Source: Neobacillus niacini
GTDB lineage: Bacteria; Bacillota; Bacilli; Bacillales; Cytobacillaceae
NCBI RefSeq assembly: GCF_000759675.1
Contig: NZ_BAWM01000004.1
Coordinates: 62,001-126,000 of the forward strand
Direction: 5' to 3'
Length of the DNA: 64,000 nt
Under the pieces are notes generated by a model. It was not told where the DNA came from and did no database searches. It worked only from the letters and a program-made list of their open reading frames with translations. Both the position numbers and the translations under genes were made by a program. Position 1 is the stretch's first letter. Each line of letters opens with the position of its first letter. This document shows, in pieces, positions 41,271 through 50,731 of the stretch.

Positions 41271-42149
41271 TTAGACGCGCGGAATACCGAAGATCTTAGC
41301 CTCGAGTTCACGACCTGTCGGAGTTGCCGCCAACCCTCCCTGTGCTGTTTCTTTTAATGCTGTCGGCATAGATTGTCCAATTTTATACATAGCATCAATG
41401 ACTTCATCACATGGAATCCTGCTTGTAATACCAGCTAAAGCCATATCCGCAGCCACCATCGCATTGGCTGCACCCATTGCATTTCTTTTTACACATGGTA
41501 CCTCTACAAGACCGGCAACTGGATCACAAACAAGACCGAGCATGTTTTTCAATGTTATTGCCATCGCTTCCGCGCATTGCTCAGGAGTGCCGCCTGCCAT
41601 TTCAACGATAGCTGCAGCAGCCATTCCTGAAGCAGAGCCTACCTCCGCTTGGCATCCACCAGCAGCACCTGAAATCGAAGCATTGTTTGCAACTACAAAA
41701 CCAAAAGCTCCTGCGGTAAATAGAAAGGCTATCATTTCCTCCCTAGTCGGATTGAGCTTATTTTTCACTGCAAAAAGCGTGCCAGGCACAACTCCAGCTG
41801 AACCTGCTGTCGGTGTAGCACAAATGGTTCCCATCGCAGCATTCACTTCATTCGTCGCTACGGCTTTGCTCACTGCGTCAAGGACGGTTTTACCTGATAA
41901 GAAGTTACCTTTTTCAATATATTTTTGCATTAGAACTGCATCACCACCGGTTAAACCTGAGTGAGATTTTACTCCTTTAATTCCACGTTCAACCGCTTCC
42001 TCCATAACCCTTAAATTTCTGTCCATAAAGTTCAGGACTTCTTCCCTGGTACGTCCGGTGACATCCATTTCTTGCTCGATCATAATTTCTGAGATTTTTT
42101 TATTTTTACTAATCGCAAGCTCTACTAACTCTGCAACATTTCGAAACAA
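41271..42149 (-). CDS. sdaAA: L-serine dehydratase, alpha chain
   Basis: Iron-sulfur enzyme subunit that deaminates serine to pyruvate. It is 292 residues. Cysteine-containing cluster strings GTICATPTAGSAGVVPG, LGLVCDPVAGLVEVPCVKRN and the GGCQAEVGSASGMAAAA motif are typical. The start is TTG behind GGGGGAAGG. Paired with sdaAB 34 bp upstream; coupled to recG downstream. Confidence 0.96.
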   Translation of the reverse strand: MFRNVAELVELAISKNKKISEIMIEQEMDVTGRTREEVLNFMDRNLRVMEEAVERGIKGVKSHSGLTGGDAVLMQKYIEKGNFLSGKTVLDAVSKAVATNEVNAAMGTICATPTAGSAGVVPGTLFAVKNKLNPTREEMIAFLFTAGAFGFVVANNASISGAAGGCQAEVGSASGMAAAAIVEMAGGTPEQCAEAMAITLKNMLGLVCDPVAGLVEVPCVKRNAMGAANAMVAADMALAGITSRIPCDEVIDAMYKIGQSMPTALKETAQGGLAATPTGRELEAKIFGIPRV

Positions 42150-42183
42150 TTGCCTTCCCCCTTGTTGTTATTATAATGTCTAG

Positions 42184-42846
42184 CTAGTCTACAATCTTAG
42201 TTACCTTCAGTATATTTGGTAGTTGTTCAAGTTCATTAAGGATTTTTTCTTCGATGTTTTGGTCCACTTCAATGGTCATAAGAGCTAGCTTTCCTATTTC
42301 TTTTCTTGAAACTTCCATATGACCAATATTGATTTCGTATTTCGCTAATATATTTGAAACGCTCGCAATTGCACCAAAACGATCATTATGAACAACTAAT
42401 ATTGCTGGATGGTTTCCTGATAATTTAAGTTCAAAACCATTTAACTCAGTCACTTCGATTTTTCCGCCGCCAATTGAAATTCCAACAAGCTCTAATTCAC
42501 CTTTATCATCGCCAATAATTACTCTAGCGGTGTTAGGATGATCAGTAACGGCTTCTTCTTCTATAAATCGGAGTTTAATACCCCGTTCATTCGATATATC
42601 AATTGCATTTATAATTCTTACGTCATCGGTATCAAAATCTAACAAACCACCAACAATCGCAACATCTGTACCATGTCCTTTATACGTCTTAGCAAATGAG
42701 CCGTATAAAGAAATATTCGCCCATTTTGGTTCCCTGCCAAATAAGCTCCTAGCTACTCTGCCAATTCTGGCAGCACCAGCCGTATGTGAACTAGATGGTC
42801 CAATCATTACAGGTCCAATTATGTCAAACACGCTTCTATATTTCAT
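42184..42846 (-). CDS. sdaAB: L-serine dehydratase, beta chain
   Basis: 220 residues. The N-terminal half matches the serine dehydratase beta domain (SVFDIIGPVMIGPSSSHTAGAARIG). The C-terminal 70 residues form an ACT domain (AILVVHNDRFGAIASVSNILAKYEINIGHMEVSR), likely sensing serine. The ATG follows GGGGGAG at spacing 7. It is 102 bp after yloV with a terminator between. Confidence 0.96.
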   Translation of the reverse strand: MKYRSVFDIIGPVMIGPSSSHTAGAARIGRVARSLFGREPKWANISLYGSFAKTYKGHGTDVAIVGGLLDFDTDDVRIINAIDISNERGIKLRFIEEEAVTDHPNTARVIIGDDKGELELVGISIGGGKIEVTELNGFELKLSGNHPAILVVHNDRFGAIASVSNILAKYEINIGHMEVSRKEIGKLALMTIEVDQNIEEKILNELEQLPNILKVTKIVD

Positions 42847-42904
42847 CCGTCTTCTCCCCCTAGGACAAAAAAATCTATTTGGTTACTATCTATATTTATA
42901 ACAC

Positions 42905-42939
42905 AGAAAAAAGAAAAAAGAAGGGTTTTTCCCCTTCTA
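42905..42939 (-). terminator. Terminator of yloV
   Basis: Minus-strand stem AGAAGGG/CCCTTCT with a short loop and TTTTTTCTTTTTT tail, 10 nt past the yloV stop. Confidence 0.85.
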
Positions 42940-42948
42940 TTTTATCAC

Positions 42949-44631
42949 TTATTCAATTGCAAAGATAAATGAATATAATGGTTGTTTTCCATTATGAAGT
43001 TCAACTTCTATATCCTCGAAACGCTCTTCAACAAACGCTGTAAGTGCATTTACGTCATCCTCTGTAATGTCTTCACCATAAATGATGGTTAAAATTTCCG
43101 AATCATCATCTACCATCTTAGAGAGCAAGTCTTCCGCGACTTTCCCTTTATCTTTGTTTTTTACGACAATTTTACCTTCAGCAATTCCCATGAAATCATC
43201 TTTCTCAATTTCTAACCCATCGATTTGGGTATCGCGAACGGCAAAGGTAATTTGCCCCGTTTTTACATGCTGCATTGCTTCCGTCATGGTTGCTTCATTT
43301 GTTTTAACATCTCCAGCTGGATTAAATGCTAAAAGTGCAGAAAGACCTTGAGGAACTGTCTTAGACGGGATTACATAGATTTCTTCATCCGATACATCAG
43401 CAGCTTGTTGGGCAGCCATAATAATATTTTTATTATTCGGGAGAATAAATACTTTTTTCGCATTCACTTCTTTAACGGCTTTAACAATATCCTCTGTACT
43501 TGGATTCATCGTTTGTCCGCCTTCGATTACTGCATGTGCTCCTATACTTTTGAATAATTCGGCAATACCAGATCCCATTGAAACAGTAACAATTCCATAC
43601 TCCTGCTGTTCTTTAGAAACTTGAGGTTTATCTGAAACTAAAGGTGTGTGCATTTCTCCAACAATGTTGGAATGCTGCTGCCTCATGTTTTCAATTTTAA
43701 TATTAATTAAGCTTCCGTATCTCTGTCCATAGCTTAGGCAATCACCAGGCTGTTCGGAGTGAATATGTACCTTTACAACCTCGTCATCGGCAATTACTAG
43801 TAAGGAATCTCCAAGCTTACTAAGATCGTTACGGTAAACCTGTTCATCGAAAGGATGCTTGGCCAACTTGGCATCTTCAAACTTCACCATAAATTCTGTA
43901 CAATAGCCAAATACAATATCTTCTGTATTCATATGACTTTGGACACTCTTGTGGTGTTCAGCATTAACCATTTCGTCCATAGAAGGATAGCTTTCCGGTG
44001 AATCCGGAAGCTGCTCACCTTTTAATTCAGCAAGAAATCCTTCATAGACAAAGACAAGCCCTTGGCCCCCGCTATCCACTACTCCAACTTCCTTTAGAAC
44101 AGGAAGAAGGTCAGGTGTACGCTTAAGCGATGCCTTTGCCTCTTTTAAGACTTCTTCCATAATCTCGATGATATCGTTCGATTTTTGGGAAGCCTGCACA
44201 CCTCTTTTTGCCGAATCTTTTGCTACTGTTAAAATCGTTCCCTCCACCGGCTTCATTACTGCTTTATAGGCGGTTTCGACACCGGATTCTAATGCCGCAG
44301 CAAATTCTTTTCCAGAGATAGCAGCTTGTGTTTCGATTGCTTTTGAAAATCCACGAAATAATTGGGAAAGGATTACCCCGGAGTTGCCTCTAGCACCCAT
44401 AAGTAAACCCTTTGATAAAGCTACTCCCACTTTACCAATATGTTCCTGAACATTATTTTTTACTTCCTTTGCCCCTGAGGTCATTGATAAATTCATATTC
44501 GTTCCAGTATCACCATCGGGCACAGGAAAAACGTTTAACGCATCGACCATTTTTGCGTTGGCCCCTAAATGATTCGCACCCTGAATCACCATTTCTGCAA
44601 AACGTTTTCCATCTAAAGCTGTAATAGACAC
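42949..44631 (-). CDS. yloV: DAK2-domain fatty acid kinase subunit FakA-like (YloV)
   Basis: 560 residues. The N-terminal DAK2/DhaL ATP-binding domain has LNVFPVPDGDTGTNMNLSM and ARGNSGVILSQLFRGF. A middle and a C-terminal EDD-like region (ILPNNKNIIMAAQQAAD) follow. In staphylococci FakA phosphorylates FakB-bound fatty acids; the same role is inferred here. The start is GTG, 7 nt behind GAGGAGG. It is paired with yloU 36 bp upstream. Confidence 0.93.
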   Translation of the reverse strand: MSITALDGKRFAEMVIQGANHLGANAKMVDALNVFPVPDGDTGTNMNLSMTSGAKEVKNNVQEHIGKVGVALSKGLLMGARGNSGVILSQLFRGFSKAIETQAAISGKEFAAALESGVETAYKAVMKPVEGTILTVAKDSAKRGVQASQKSNDIIEIMEEVLKEAKASLKRTPDLLPVLKEVGVVDSGGQGLVFVYEGFLAELKGEQLPDSPESYPSMDEMVNAEHHKSVQSHMNTEDIVFGYCTEFMVKFEDAKLAKHPFDEQVYRNDLSKLGDSLLVIADDEVVKVHIHSEQPGDCLSYGQRYGSLINIKIENMRQQHSNIVGEMHTPLVSDKPQVSKEQQEYGIVTVSMGSGIAELFKSIGAHAVIEGGQTMNPSTEDIVKAVKEVNAKKVFILPNNKNIIMAAQQAADVSDEEIYVIPSKTVPQGLSALLAFNPAGDVKTNEATMTEAMQHVKTGQITFAVRDTQIDGLEIEKDDFMGIAEGKIVVKNKDKGKVAEDLLSKMVDDDSEILTIIYGEDITEDDVNALTAFVEERFEDIEVELHNGKQPLYSFIFAIE

Positions 44632-44667
44632 AAACTTTCCTCCTCTACTTGCGGTTCGTTACACCAC

Positions 44668-45030
44668 TTAAGGGTTCGTCACACGAACTCCCTGAACGTA
44701 AATATTTACCGAGTCAACGGCAAGTCCAACGGTCTTATCAAGTGTGTATTTCACCTTTGATTGCACGTTATGAGCAACCTCGGAAATCTTTGTTCCATAG
44801 CTGACAATTATATACATATCAATATGTACTTCTTCATTCTCTTGGCGAACAATAACTCCACGAGTAAAATTTTCTTTTCTTAAAATTTCTGTAAGACCGT
44901 CTTTTATTTGACTCTTTGATGCCATACCGACAATTCCATAACAGTCGATAGCGGCACCTCCAGCGATGGTGGCGATTACTTCATTTGAAATATCAATTTG
45001 TCCGAACTTAGTTTTTAATTCAATGGACAT
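44668..45030 (-). CDS. yloU: Asp23/Gls24 family protein YloU
   Basis: 120 residues, single Asp23/Gls24 domain (GGAAIDCYGIVGMASK..., VHIDMYIIVSYGTKISEVAHNVQSKVKYTL). Members are small alkaline-shock or envelope-stress proteins that can associate with the membrane through partners; the exact role is unknown. It is first gene of yloU-yloV and divergent from rpmB. Confidence 0.93.
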   Translation of the reverse strand: MSIELKTKFGQIDISNEVIATIAGGAAIDCYGIVGMASKSQIKDGLTEILRKENFTRGVIVRQENEEVHIDMYIIVSYGTKISEVAHNVQSKVKYTLDKTVGLAVDSVNIYVQGVRVTNP

Positions 45031-45121
45031 GAATCGTTCCCCCTTTTGGAAATTGCTCCTTGACTAAAGTCATTTTACTATAGTGATGAAAAATTTGAAA
45101 GCGATACTTTCTTCTTACTAG

Positions 45122-45150
45122 TATCCACAGACAATAATCATGCATGTCAA
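45122..45150 (-). promoter_or_regulatory. Candidate promoter of yloU-yloV
   Basis: Minus strand TTGACA (45150-45145) with TGGATA (45127-45122) at 17 nt. The -10 is weak; GATACT at 19 nt is an alternative. Confidence 0.45.
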
Positions 45151-45182
45151 GGTATTTTTCTTGAAACGTTTATTAATCACTA

Positions 45183-45211
45183 TTGCATTCAAACTGGTTG
45201 TATGATAAATT
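45183..45211 (+). promoter_or_regulatory. Candidate promoter of rpmB
   Basis: TTGCAT (45183-45188), 17-nt spacer, TAAATT (45206-45211), about 65 nt upstream of rpmB. Confidence 0.5.
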
Positions 45212-45278
45212 ATTAAGGTATCTTTAGACAATAACGTAAATGCTGTATAAAGCTTTGGGTATTAAGGAGGGAATCATT

Positions 45279-45467
45279 ATGCCACGTAAATGTGTTGTAA
45301 CTGGAAAGAAAACTACAACTGGTAACGCACGTTCTCACGCTATGAACGCTAACAAGCGTACATGGGGTGCTAACCTACAAAAAGTACGTATTCTTGTTGA
45401 TGGAAAGCCTAAGCGTGTTTGGGTTTCTACAAGAGCGTTAAGAGCTGGTAAAGTAGAACGCGTTTAA
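45279..45467 (+). CDS. rpmB: 50S ribosomal protein L28
   Basis: 62 residues. [20 protein letters not shown] and [18 protein letters not shown] are standard. The ATG lies 8 nt behind AAGGAGG; the 13 codons upstream in the open frame are not used. Like its B. subtilis counterpart it is a lone gene read against its neighbours, with its own promoter and terminator. Confidence 0.98.
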   Translation: MPRKCVVTGKKTTTGNARSHAMNANKRTWGANLQKVRILVDGKPKRVWVSTRALRAGKVERV

Positions 45468-45474
45468 TATGTTT

Positions 45475-45503
45475 GGGCATCCTATATCAGGGTGCCCTTT
45501 CTT
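45475..45503 (+). terminator. Terminator of rpmB
   Basis: Stem GGGCATCC/GGGTGCCC (one T-G pair) followed by TTTCTT, 7 nt past the rpmB stop. It faces the spoVM terminator across about 30 bp. Confidence 0.8.
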
Positions 45504-45524
45504 AATATCTTTCCCATATTTCCT

Positions 45525-45558
45525 CAAAATAAAAAAGCACCCATTTAATAGGTGCTTA
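45525..45558 (-). terminator. Terminator of spoVM
   Basis: Minus-strand stem AAGCACC/GGTGCTT with an AT-rich loop and TTTTTTATTTTG tail, just downstream of the spoVM stop. Confidence 0.88.
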
Positions 45559-45568
45559 GACAGATCTT

Positions 45569-45652
45569 CTATTCATTCTTTTTAAATGCACCAATCATCG
45601 CTCGGACAAGTCCACCTAAAAACTTTGGCAGTTTAATTGTATAAAACTTCAT
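45569..45652 (-). CDS. spoVM: Stage V sporulation protein M (membrane-curvature-sensing peptide)
   Basis: 27-codon gene. The peptide begins MKFYTIKLPKFLGG and continues LVRAMIGAFKKNE, nearly identical to the 26-residue B. subtilis SpoVM with one extra residue. The amphipathic helix recognises the convex forespore membrane and recruits SpoIVA for coat assembly; it also acts as an FtsH substrate. The start is 6 nt behind AGGAGGG, and the gene has a clear terminator. It lies between thiN and rpmB exactly as in B. subtilis. It shows the organism belongs to an endospore-forming lineage. A sigma-E promoter is expected upstream but I could not assign it. Confidence 0.95.
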   Translation of the reverse strand: MKFYTIKLPKFLGGLVRAMIGAFKKNE

Positions 45653-45747
45653 TTATGTCCCTCCTCACCATCTCACACATCTAACTTCTCTCGTACGCCC
45701 TTACTATTTTATTCAAACGGACGAAATCAGTACCTCTTATTAAGCTA

Positions 45748-46395
45748 TTAATCATTACTTCTTATCACTAATAATATGCCTTCCGAAAATGAAAAAGTAC
45801 CATTATCACTAATAAGTTCATTACTAATACATAATGTAGAGCCGATGGAAATATGACGTTTTATTAACGGATATTTAAAGCCCTCAAGAGTGAGACCTTC
45901 TACGTTAAGGGTTAGAGGAACAAATGAAATATACTTTTTATCTACCCTCTTTTCAATTTTATAACTTCCTGGACCTTTTAATGCTAAAATATTTTGATTA
46001 TCAATAAGAACAATGTTTAATTTATTTCCTTTCATTAACGGGTTGACCATCAAGTGTACATTCGCTAGGAGATGATCTAATCTCCCGCCAGTAGCTCCAA
46101 AAATTCGAATTAGATCAGGCTCTTGTTTAATGGCCCAATTTAAAGCGAGCTCCATATCTGTTTCATTTTTTTCGGGCTTAAACCTCTTCATTTCCTTTAC
46201 CTTGCCTTCGATTACAAGCAATTCTTCTTTGGAAACAGAATCGAAGTCACCAAAAGCAATCTCTGGTGTAATATTCTTGTTAATAAGGGTATATACCCCA
46301 CGGTCAACTCCAACCCAAATGTCATTTTCACTTGAATGTTCATTTAAATTAGGAAGAAGTTCTTCTGGACCTCCTGCTAAAATATTTATATTCAT
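45748..46395 (-). CDS. thiN: Thiamine pyrophosphokinase
   Basis: Transfers pyrophosphate from ATP to thiamine to make the cofactor. It is 215 residues. The N-terminal catalytic region has VGVDRGVYTLI, IAFGDFDSVSKEE, KNETDMELALNWAI and GATGGRLDHLLANVHLM. The C-terminal thiamine-binding beta domain follows. It is 57 bp after rpe with a hairpin between. Confidence 0.94.
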   Translation of the reverse strand: MNINILAGGPEELLPNLNEHSSENDIWVGVDRGVYTLINKNITPEIAFGDFDSVSKEELLVIEGKVKEMKRFKPEKNETDMELALNWAIKQEPDLIRIFGATGGRLDHLLANVHLMVNPLMKGNKLNIVLIDNQNILALKGPGSYKIEKRVDKKYISFVPLTLNVEGLTLEGFKYPLIKRHISIGSTLCISNELISDNGTFSFSEGILLVIRSND

Positions 46396-46417
46396 TCTAT
46401 GTCCCCCTTTTTGCTAC

Positions 46418-46448
46418 ACAAAAAGCCAGCAATTAAGCCGGCTTTTTA
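46418..46448 (-). terminator. Hairpin between rpe and thiN
   Basis: Minus-strand stem AAAAGCCGGC/GCTGGCTTTT (G-T pairs) with T5 tail; probable terminator after rpe or attenuator before thiN. Confidence 0.8.
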
Positions 46449-46452
46449 CTTT

Positions 46453-47100
46453 TTATCCTCTTATTAACGAGATTGCTGCTGCGTAGTCCTCTTGATTATA
46501 AATAGCTGATCCAGCAACCAGAACATTGGCCCCTGCATCAACACATAATTTTGCAGTTTCAGGATTTACCCCGCCATCTATTTCAATCTCAATTTCTTTT
46601 CCTATTGCGTTCGCTATTTCCTTTACTTTTTTAATTTTAGGAAGGACTTCAGGTATGAACTTTTGTCCACCGAACCCCGGATTCACGGACATTAACAGCA
46701 CCATATCAATATCTGCTAATATATGCTGAATGGTATCAACAGGCGTAGCTGGGTTTAACACAACTCCTGCTTTAATTCCAAATGATTTAATATGATGAAG
46801 AGTCCGATGTAGGTGTCGGCAAGCTTCAACGTGTACTGTAATGTAATCTGCTCCTGCTTTAGCAAAGGCTTCAATATATTGGTCAGGGTTTTCAATCATT
46901 AGATGGACATCCAGGGGAAGCTTAGTTACCGGACGAATTGCCTCCACAATTAATGGTCCTATCGTAATATTTGGAACAAAATGACCATCCATAACATCTA
47001 TATGGATATAGTCAGCCCCAGCCTTTTCAACTGCAGCTATTTCTTCACCTAATCTGGCGAAATCAGCAGAAAGGATGGAAGGTGCAATTTTCACCATCAT
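46453..47100 (-). CDS. rpe: Ribulose-phosphate 3-epimerase
   Basis: Pentose-phosphate pathway TIM barrel. It is 215 residues. APSILSADF, the metal/active-site [35 protein letters not shown] and IDGGVNPET are intact. Tandem ATGs (47100, 47097) overlap the rsgA stop (TAATGATG). The grouping prpC-prkC-rsgA-rpe is conserved. Confidence 0.97.
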   Translation of the reverse strand: MMVKIAPSILSADFARLGEEIAAVEKAGADYIHIDVMDGHFVPNITIGPLIVEAIRPVTKLPLDVHLMIENPDQYIEAFAKAGADYITVHVEACRHLHRTLHHIKSFGIKAGVVLNPATPVDTIQHILADIDMVLLMSVNPGFGGQKFIPEVLPKIKKVKEIANAIGKEIEIEIDGGVNPETAKLCVDAGANVLVAGSAIYNQEDYAAAISLIRG

Positions 47101-47981
47101 TAATACCTCGGCTTTCTATCTTTTATTTCTTGTAGGAAATCAACATAATGTTGATAGCGATATTGAGTAATTGTCTGTGATTCAACCGCTGCTTTCACTG
47201 CACATTTCGGCTCACTGATATGTAAACAGGCTCGAAATTTACAATTTTCGCTTTCTCGTACCATTTCCGGGAAGCAATAAGTTAACTCCTCAGCTTCGAT
47301 ATCAATAAACTCCAATGAACTAAAGCCCGGTGTATCAGCAATGAGACCATTACCAATCGTAATTAATTCAACATGCCGGGTTGTGTGCTTTCCTCTGCCT
47401 AAATGTGAGGAAATATCGTTCGTTTTTAGTTCAAGTTCAGGTCGTAACACATTTAAAAGTGAGGATTTCCCGACACCTGATTGACCAGCAAAAACCGATA
47501 TTTTATCTTCGACATGCGGGGTTAAACCTTCTATACCAGCTTCTGTTTCTGATGAAGTAAGTAAAACTTCATAACCTATATTTCTGTATTGATCAGCATA
47601 TTCTGTAATGGCCTGCTTTTCATTGTCATTTGTTAAATCCATCTTTGTAATGCATATAAGTGGTTTAATATGATTATATTCGACAAGGACAAGAAACCGA
47701 TCTAAAAGGACGGTACTAAAATCAGGTTCAACTGCAGAAAAGACAAGAATGGCTTGATCGACATTTGCAATAGGCGGACGAACCAGTTCATTCTTCCTTT
47801 CCTTTACTTCCATAATATAACCTTCACGATCATTTTCGGCCTGAAAAATGACTTCATCACCGACAAGTGGTGTAATCTTGTTTTTACGAAAAACACCTCT
47901 TCCTCGGCATTGAATCATTGCTCCATCATGCAGTACATAATAAAAACCACTTAACGCTTTTACAATTTTCCCTTCAGGCAT
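47100..47981 (-). CDS. rsgA: Ribosome small-subunit-dependent GTPase RsgA (CpgA)
   Basis: Circularly permuted GTPase that checks 30S maturation. It is 293 residues. An N-terminal OB fold (about 1-65) is followed by G4 ITKMDLT, G1 [14 protein letters not shown], and DTPGFSSLE (G3). The C-terminal zinc knuckle ends [28 protein letters not shown]. The ATG at 47981 is 7 nt behind AAGGAG; the GTG two codons earlier is too close. In B. subtilis CpgA is phosphorylated by PrkC, the gene just upstream. Confidence 0.96.
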   Translation of the reverse strand: MPEGKIVKALSGFYYVLHDGAMIQCRGRGVFRKNKITPLVGDEVIFQAENDREGYIMEVKERKNELVRPPIANVDQAILVFSAVEPDFSTVLLDRFLVLVEYNHIKPLICITKMDLTNDNEKQAITEYADQYRNIGYEVLLTSSETEAGIEGLTPHVEDKISVFAGQSGVGKSSLLNVLRPELELKTNDISSHLGRGKHTTRHVELITIGNGLIADTPGFSSLEFIDIEAEELTYCFPEMVRESENCKFRACLHISEPKCAVKAAVESQTITQYRYQHYVDFLQEIKDRKPRY

Positions 47982-47999
47982 AGCCACACTCCTTGAAGT

Positions 48000-49970
48000 T
48001 TATTCTAATTCTTGATAATTCAACGTTTCTTGCGCAATAACCCTATCATCAAGTTGGACTCTGTAACCGCCTTTTCCATTGAATGGAATTTTCAATGTGA
48101 TTGGTACTCTTGTTGTAGAAGTAATTTCAAAGTCTTCCGCAGGCTCGGTCATACTATGAGTCATATCCTCAATATAAATAAGAACTTTCTGTTTTTGTCC
48201 TGGTACTAGAGGATTGTACTCAATTGTGATATCTCTTGTTACATCTTTAGGCGGTTTTTCTTCCTTGCCTTTTGAAATTACAACAGATACCTTGTCACCC
48301 TTTTTCAATTCCGTATTAGGCAGAGGTGACTGCGAAATAATGCTGCCCTTAGGAATCAAATCATCATACTTTTCTTCTGAAATTTCAAATTTAAGTCCAA
48401 CAGAATCTAAATATTCCTGTGCACCCTTTGTGCTATATTGTGTTAAGTCTCTTAAGACGATCGGTTCAGGCCCCTTACTTACTTCAAATCTTAATATAGT
48501 TTCATCAGGTATTATTTCTTGACCGCCTTCAGGCTCTTGGCTAAGAATTGTACCAGCCTCACTATCATCAAAAACTTCAGTAGTATTAATATCTTTAAAG
48601 TTTAGATTCTCCAATATACGACTTACATCATCATAGTTTTTTTCAACATAATCTTCTAGTATTATCTTTTCCTTACCAGTACTTACAAATATTGTGACAG
48701 ATGTATTTTCTTTTACCATACTTTCCGCTTCAGGTCTTGTTTTGATGACTTTCCCCTCTTCAATTTCATCATCAGGTATCTTTTCTTCCTCGCCAGCCTT
48801 AAGACCTGATGCTTCCAATTTGTCAATTGCTTCTTCTAGTTCCATCCCGCTGATATCAGGTATGCTTACATCTTTAGGGGATAATAAGTCTGGTAAGACT
48901 GTAATAGTGAATATTCCCAGCAATAATAACAATAAAAAGGTTGAAAATAATATAATAGGCCACTTTTTACGTTTTTTCTTGTCTTTCACTTTTTTCACTG
49001 CATCTTTCTTGACATTGTCTGAAATTTTATCATGACTATGCACTAACGTTTCATCAAGATTTTGCAACGGACGGTCATCCGTTATGACGGGAATCGCTTT
49101 TGTTGCTTCATCATCAATCGGAATAACAAATTTCGCCTCGTTTAGTCTTTCTGAATCAAGTGCCGTTCTTAAATCTTCCTCCATTTCATCTACACTGTTA
49201 TAACGATGAAAAGAATCTTTGGCAGTCGCCTTTAATACGATATTTTCGACACTTTGCGGAATATTTGGATTCCACCTTCTTACTGAAGGAGTTTCCGATT
49301 GCAAATGCTTTAACGCAATTGAAACAGCAGATTCACCTGAAAAGGGCAGTCTCCCTGTTAATAATTCAAACATGACTATTCCAAGGGAATAAATATCAGA
49401 TTTCCTATTTGCCATGCCTCCACGTGCTTGTTCAGGTGATAAATAGTGAACTGATCCCAGGACAGAATTTGTTTGGGTAATACTTGTTGCGCTTAACGCC
49501 ATAGCAATTCCAAAATCAGTTATTTTCACATTGCCAAAACGGTCAACAAGAATATTCTGAGGCTTGATATCCCTGTGGATAATATGGTTTTGGTGGGCAT
49601 GAGAAATAGCAGATGTTAGTTGTTTCATAATTTCAATTGTATCTTGAACTTGTAATGGTGAATTTTGTTGTATGTATTGTTTCAGTGTTTGACCTTCAAC
49701 ATATTCCATTACAATAAAATAAAGATCATTTTCTTCGCCAACATCATAAATACTTACGATGCTAGGGTGAGCTAAACTTGTCGCGGATTGGGCTTCCCTG
49801 CGAAACCTGCGAATAAATTCTTCATCATTGGCAAAATCAAGGCGCAGCATTTTAACGGCTACATCACGGTCAAGAATCATGTCGTGGGCTAAATAGACAT
49901 TCGCCATACCGCCGCCGCCAATCATTTCTAACACTTTATATCGACCGCTTAATCGTTTTCCAATCAACAT
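48000..49970 (-). CDS. prkC: PASTA-domain Ser/Thr protein kinase PrkC
   Basis: Membrane kinase that senses muropeptides and triggers spore germination and wall responses. It is 656 residues. The kinase domain (about 10-270) has GGGGMANVYLA, catalytic IIHRDIKPQNILVD, TDFGIA and the SVHYLSPEQARGG activation segment. One membrane helix lies near 340-362. Three extracellular PASTA repeats (about 368-570) and an Ig-like C-terminal domain follow. It overlaps prpC by 7 bp, so kinase and phosphatase are made together. Confidence 0.97.
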   Translation of the reverse strand: MLIGKRLSGRYKVLEMIGGGGMANVYLAHDMILDRDVAVKMLRLDFANDEEFIRRFRREAQSATSLAHPSIVSIYDVGEENDLYFIVMEYVEGQTLKQYIQQNSPLQVQDTIEIMKQLTSAISHAHQNHIIHRDIKPQNILVDRFGNVKITDFGIAMALSATSITQTNSVLGSVHYLSPEQARGGMANRKSDIYSLGIVMFELLTGRLPFSGESAVSIALKHLQSETPSVRRWNPNIPQSVENIVLKATAKDSFHRYNSVDEMEEDLRTALDSERLNEAKFVIPIDDEATKAIPVITDDRPLQNLDETLVHSHDKISDNVKKDAVKKVKDKKKRKKWPIILFSTFLLLLLLGIFTITVLPDLLSPKDVSIPDISGMELEEAIDKLEASGLKAGEEEKIPDDEIEEGKVIKTRPEAESMVKENTSVTIFVSTGKEKIILEDYVEKNYDDVSRILENLNFKDINTTEVFDDSEAGTILSQEPEGGQEIIPDETILRFEVSKGPEPIVLRDLTQYSTKGAQEYLDSVGLKFEISEEKYDDLIPKGSIISQSPLPNTELKKGDKVSVVISKGKEEKPPKDVTRDITIEYNPLVPGQKQKVLIYIEDMTHSMTEPAEDFEITSTTRVPITLKIPFNGKGGYRVQLDDRVIAQETLNYQELE

Positions 49971-50731
49971 TGCAAATCACCCTCGCTGAAATCAGAAAAC
50001 ACCACAATCGCCAGTGTAATGTTATCCTCTCCACCATTTTCATTTGCAAGAGAAATTAGCGTACTTGCTTTTTGTTCCAAAGGATCTTCATTTGTAAGAA
50101 TAGCGCTCATTTCATTTTCATTTACTTTATTGGAGAGACCATCCGAGCATAATAATAGGATATCCCCTTCTTCAAAAATAATGGTTTTTATGTCCATTTC
50201 GACTGATTTTTCTGTACCAAGAGCACGCAGCAGCACATTTTTACGAGGATGATGCTCAGCATCTTCTTTCGATATTTGTCCAGATCGAACAAGTTCATTT
50301 ACCAGTGAATGGTCTTCCGTAACCTGTTTAAAACCAGTCTCATTTAGTAAATAACATCGGCTGTCACCAATGTTTGCAATGCTCACAAATCTTTCGTTAC
50401 TTATGGCTGCTACAACGGTTGTCCCCATACCGTCACACTCTAAATGATTCATGGCATGATTAAAAAGCAAGCTGTTTACATTTGATATCTTCTCTCTTAG
50501 CCAATTTTCTGCTTCTCCAGCAGTCGAAATCCCATTTGATGCTTCCCAGTCATTTTTCAATTGAGTGATGGTCATAGCGCTGGCAACGTCACCAGCACGG
50601 TGACCGCCCATGCCATCTGCTACAATAGCTAAGCGGTGCCCGTCCTTATTTACAAATATGCCCCCAGCATCTTCGTTATGTTGTCTGACCTTGCCTTGGT
50701 CAGTCATAAATACTGCTTTCAAACCTTTCAC
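49964..50731 (-). CDS. prpC: PP2C-type protein phosphatase PrpC
   Basis: Metal-dependent phosphatase that reverses PrkC signalling. It is 255 residues. The metal-binding acidic residues lie in [33 protein letters not shown] and [13 protein letters not shown] start at the GTG that overlaps the rlmN stop (GTGA), with AGAGGAG upstream; a TTG three codons later is an alternative. The frame runs further into rlmN without support. Confidence 0.95.
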   Translation of the reverse strand: MKGLKAVFMTDQGKVRQHNEDAGGIFVNKDGHRLAIVADGMGGHRAGDVASAMTITQLKNDWEASNGISTAGEAENWLREKISNVNSLLFNHAMNHLECDGMGTTVVAAISNERFVSIANIGDSRCYLLNETGFKQVTEDHSLVNELVRSGQISKEDAEHHPRKNVLLRALGTEKSVEMDIKTIIFEEGDILLLCSDGLSNKVNENEMSAILTNEDPLEQKASTLISLANENGGEDNITLAIVVFSDFSEGDLQC

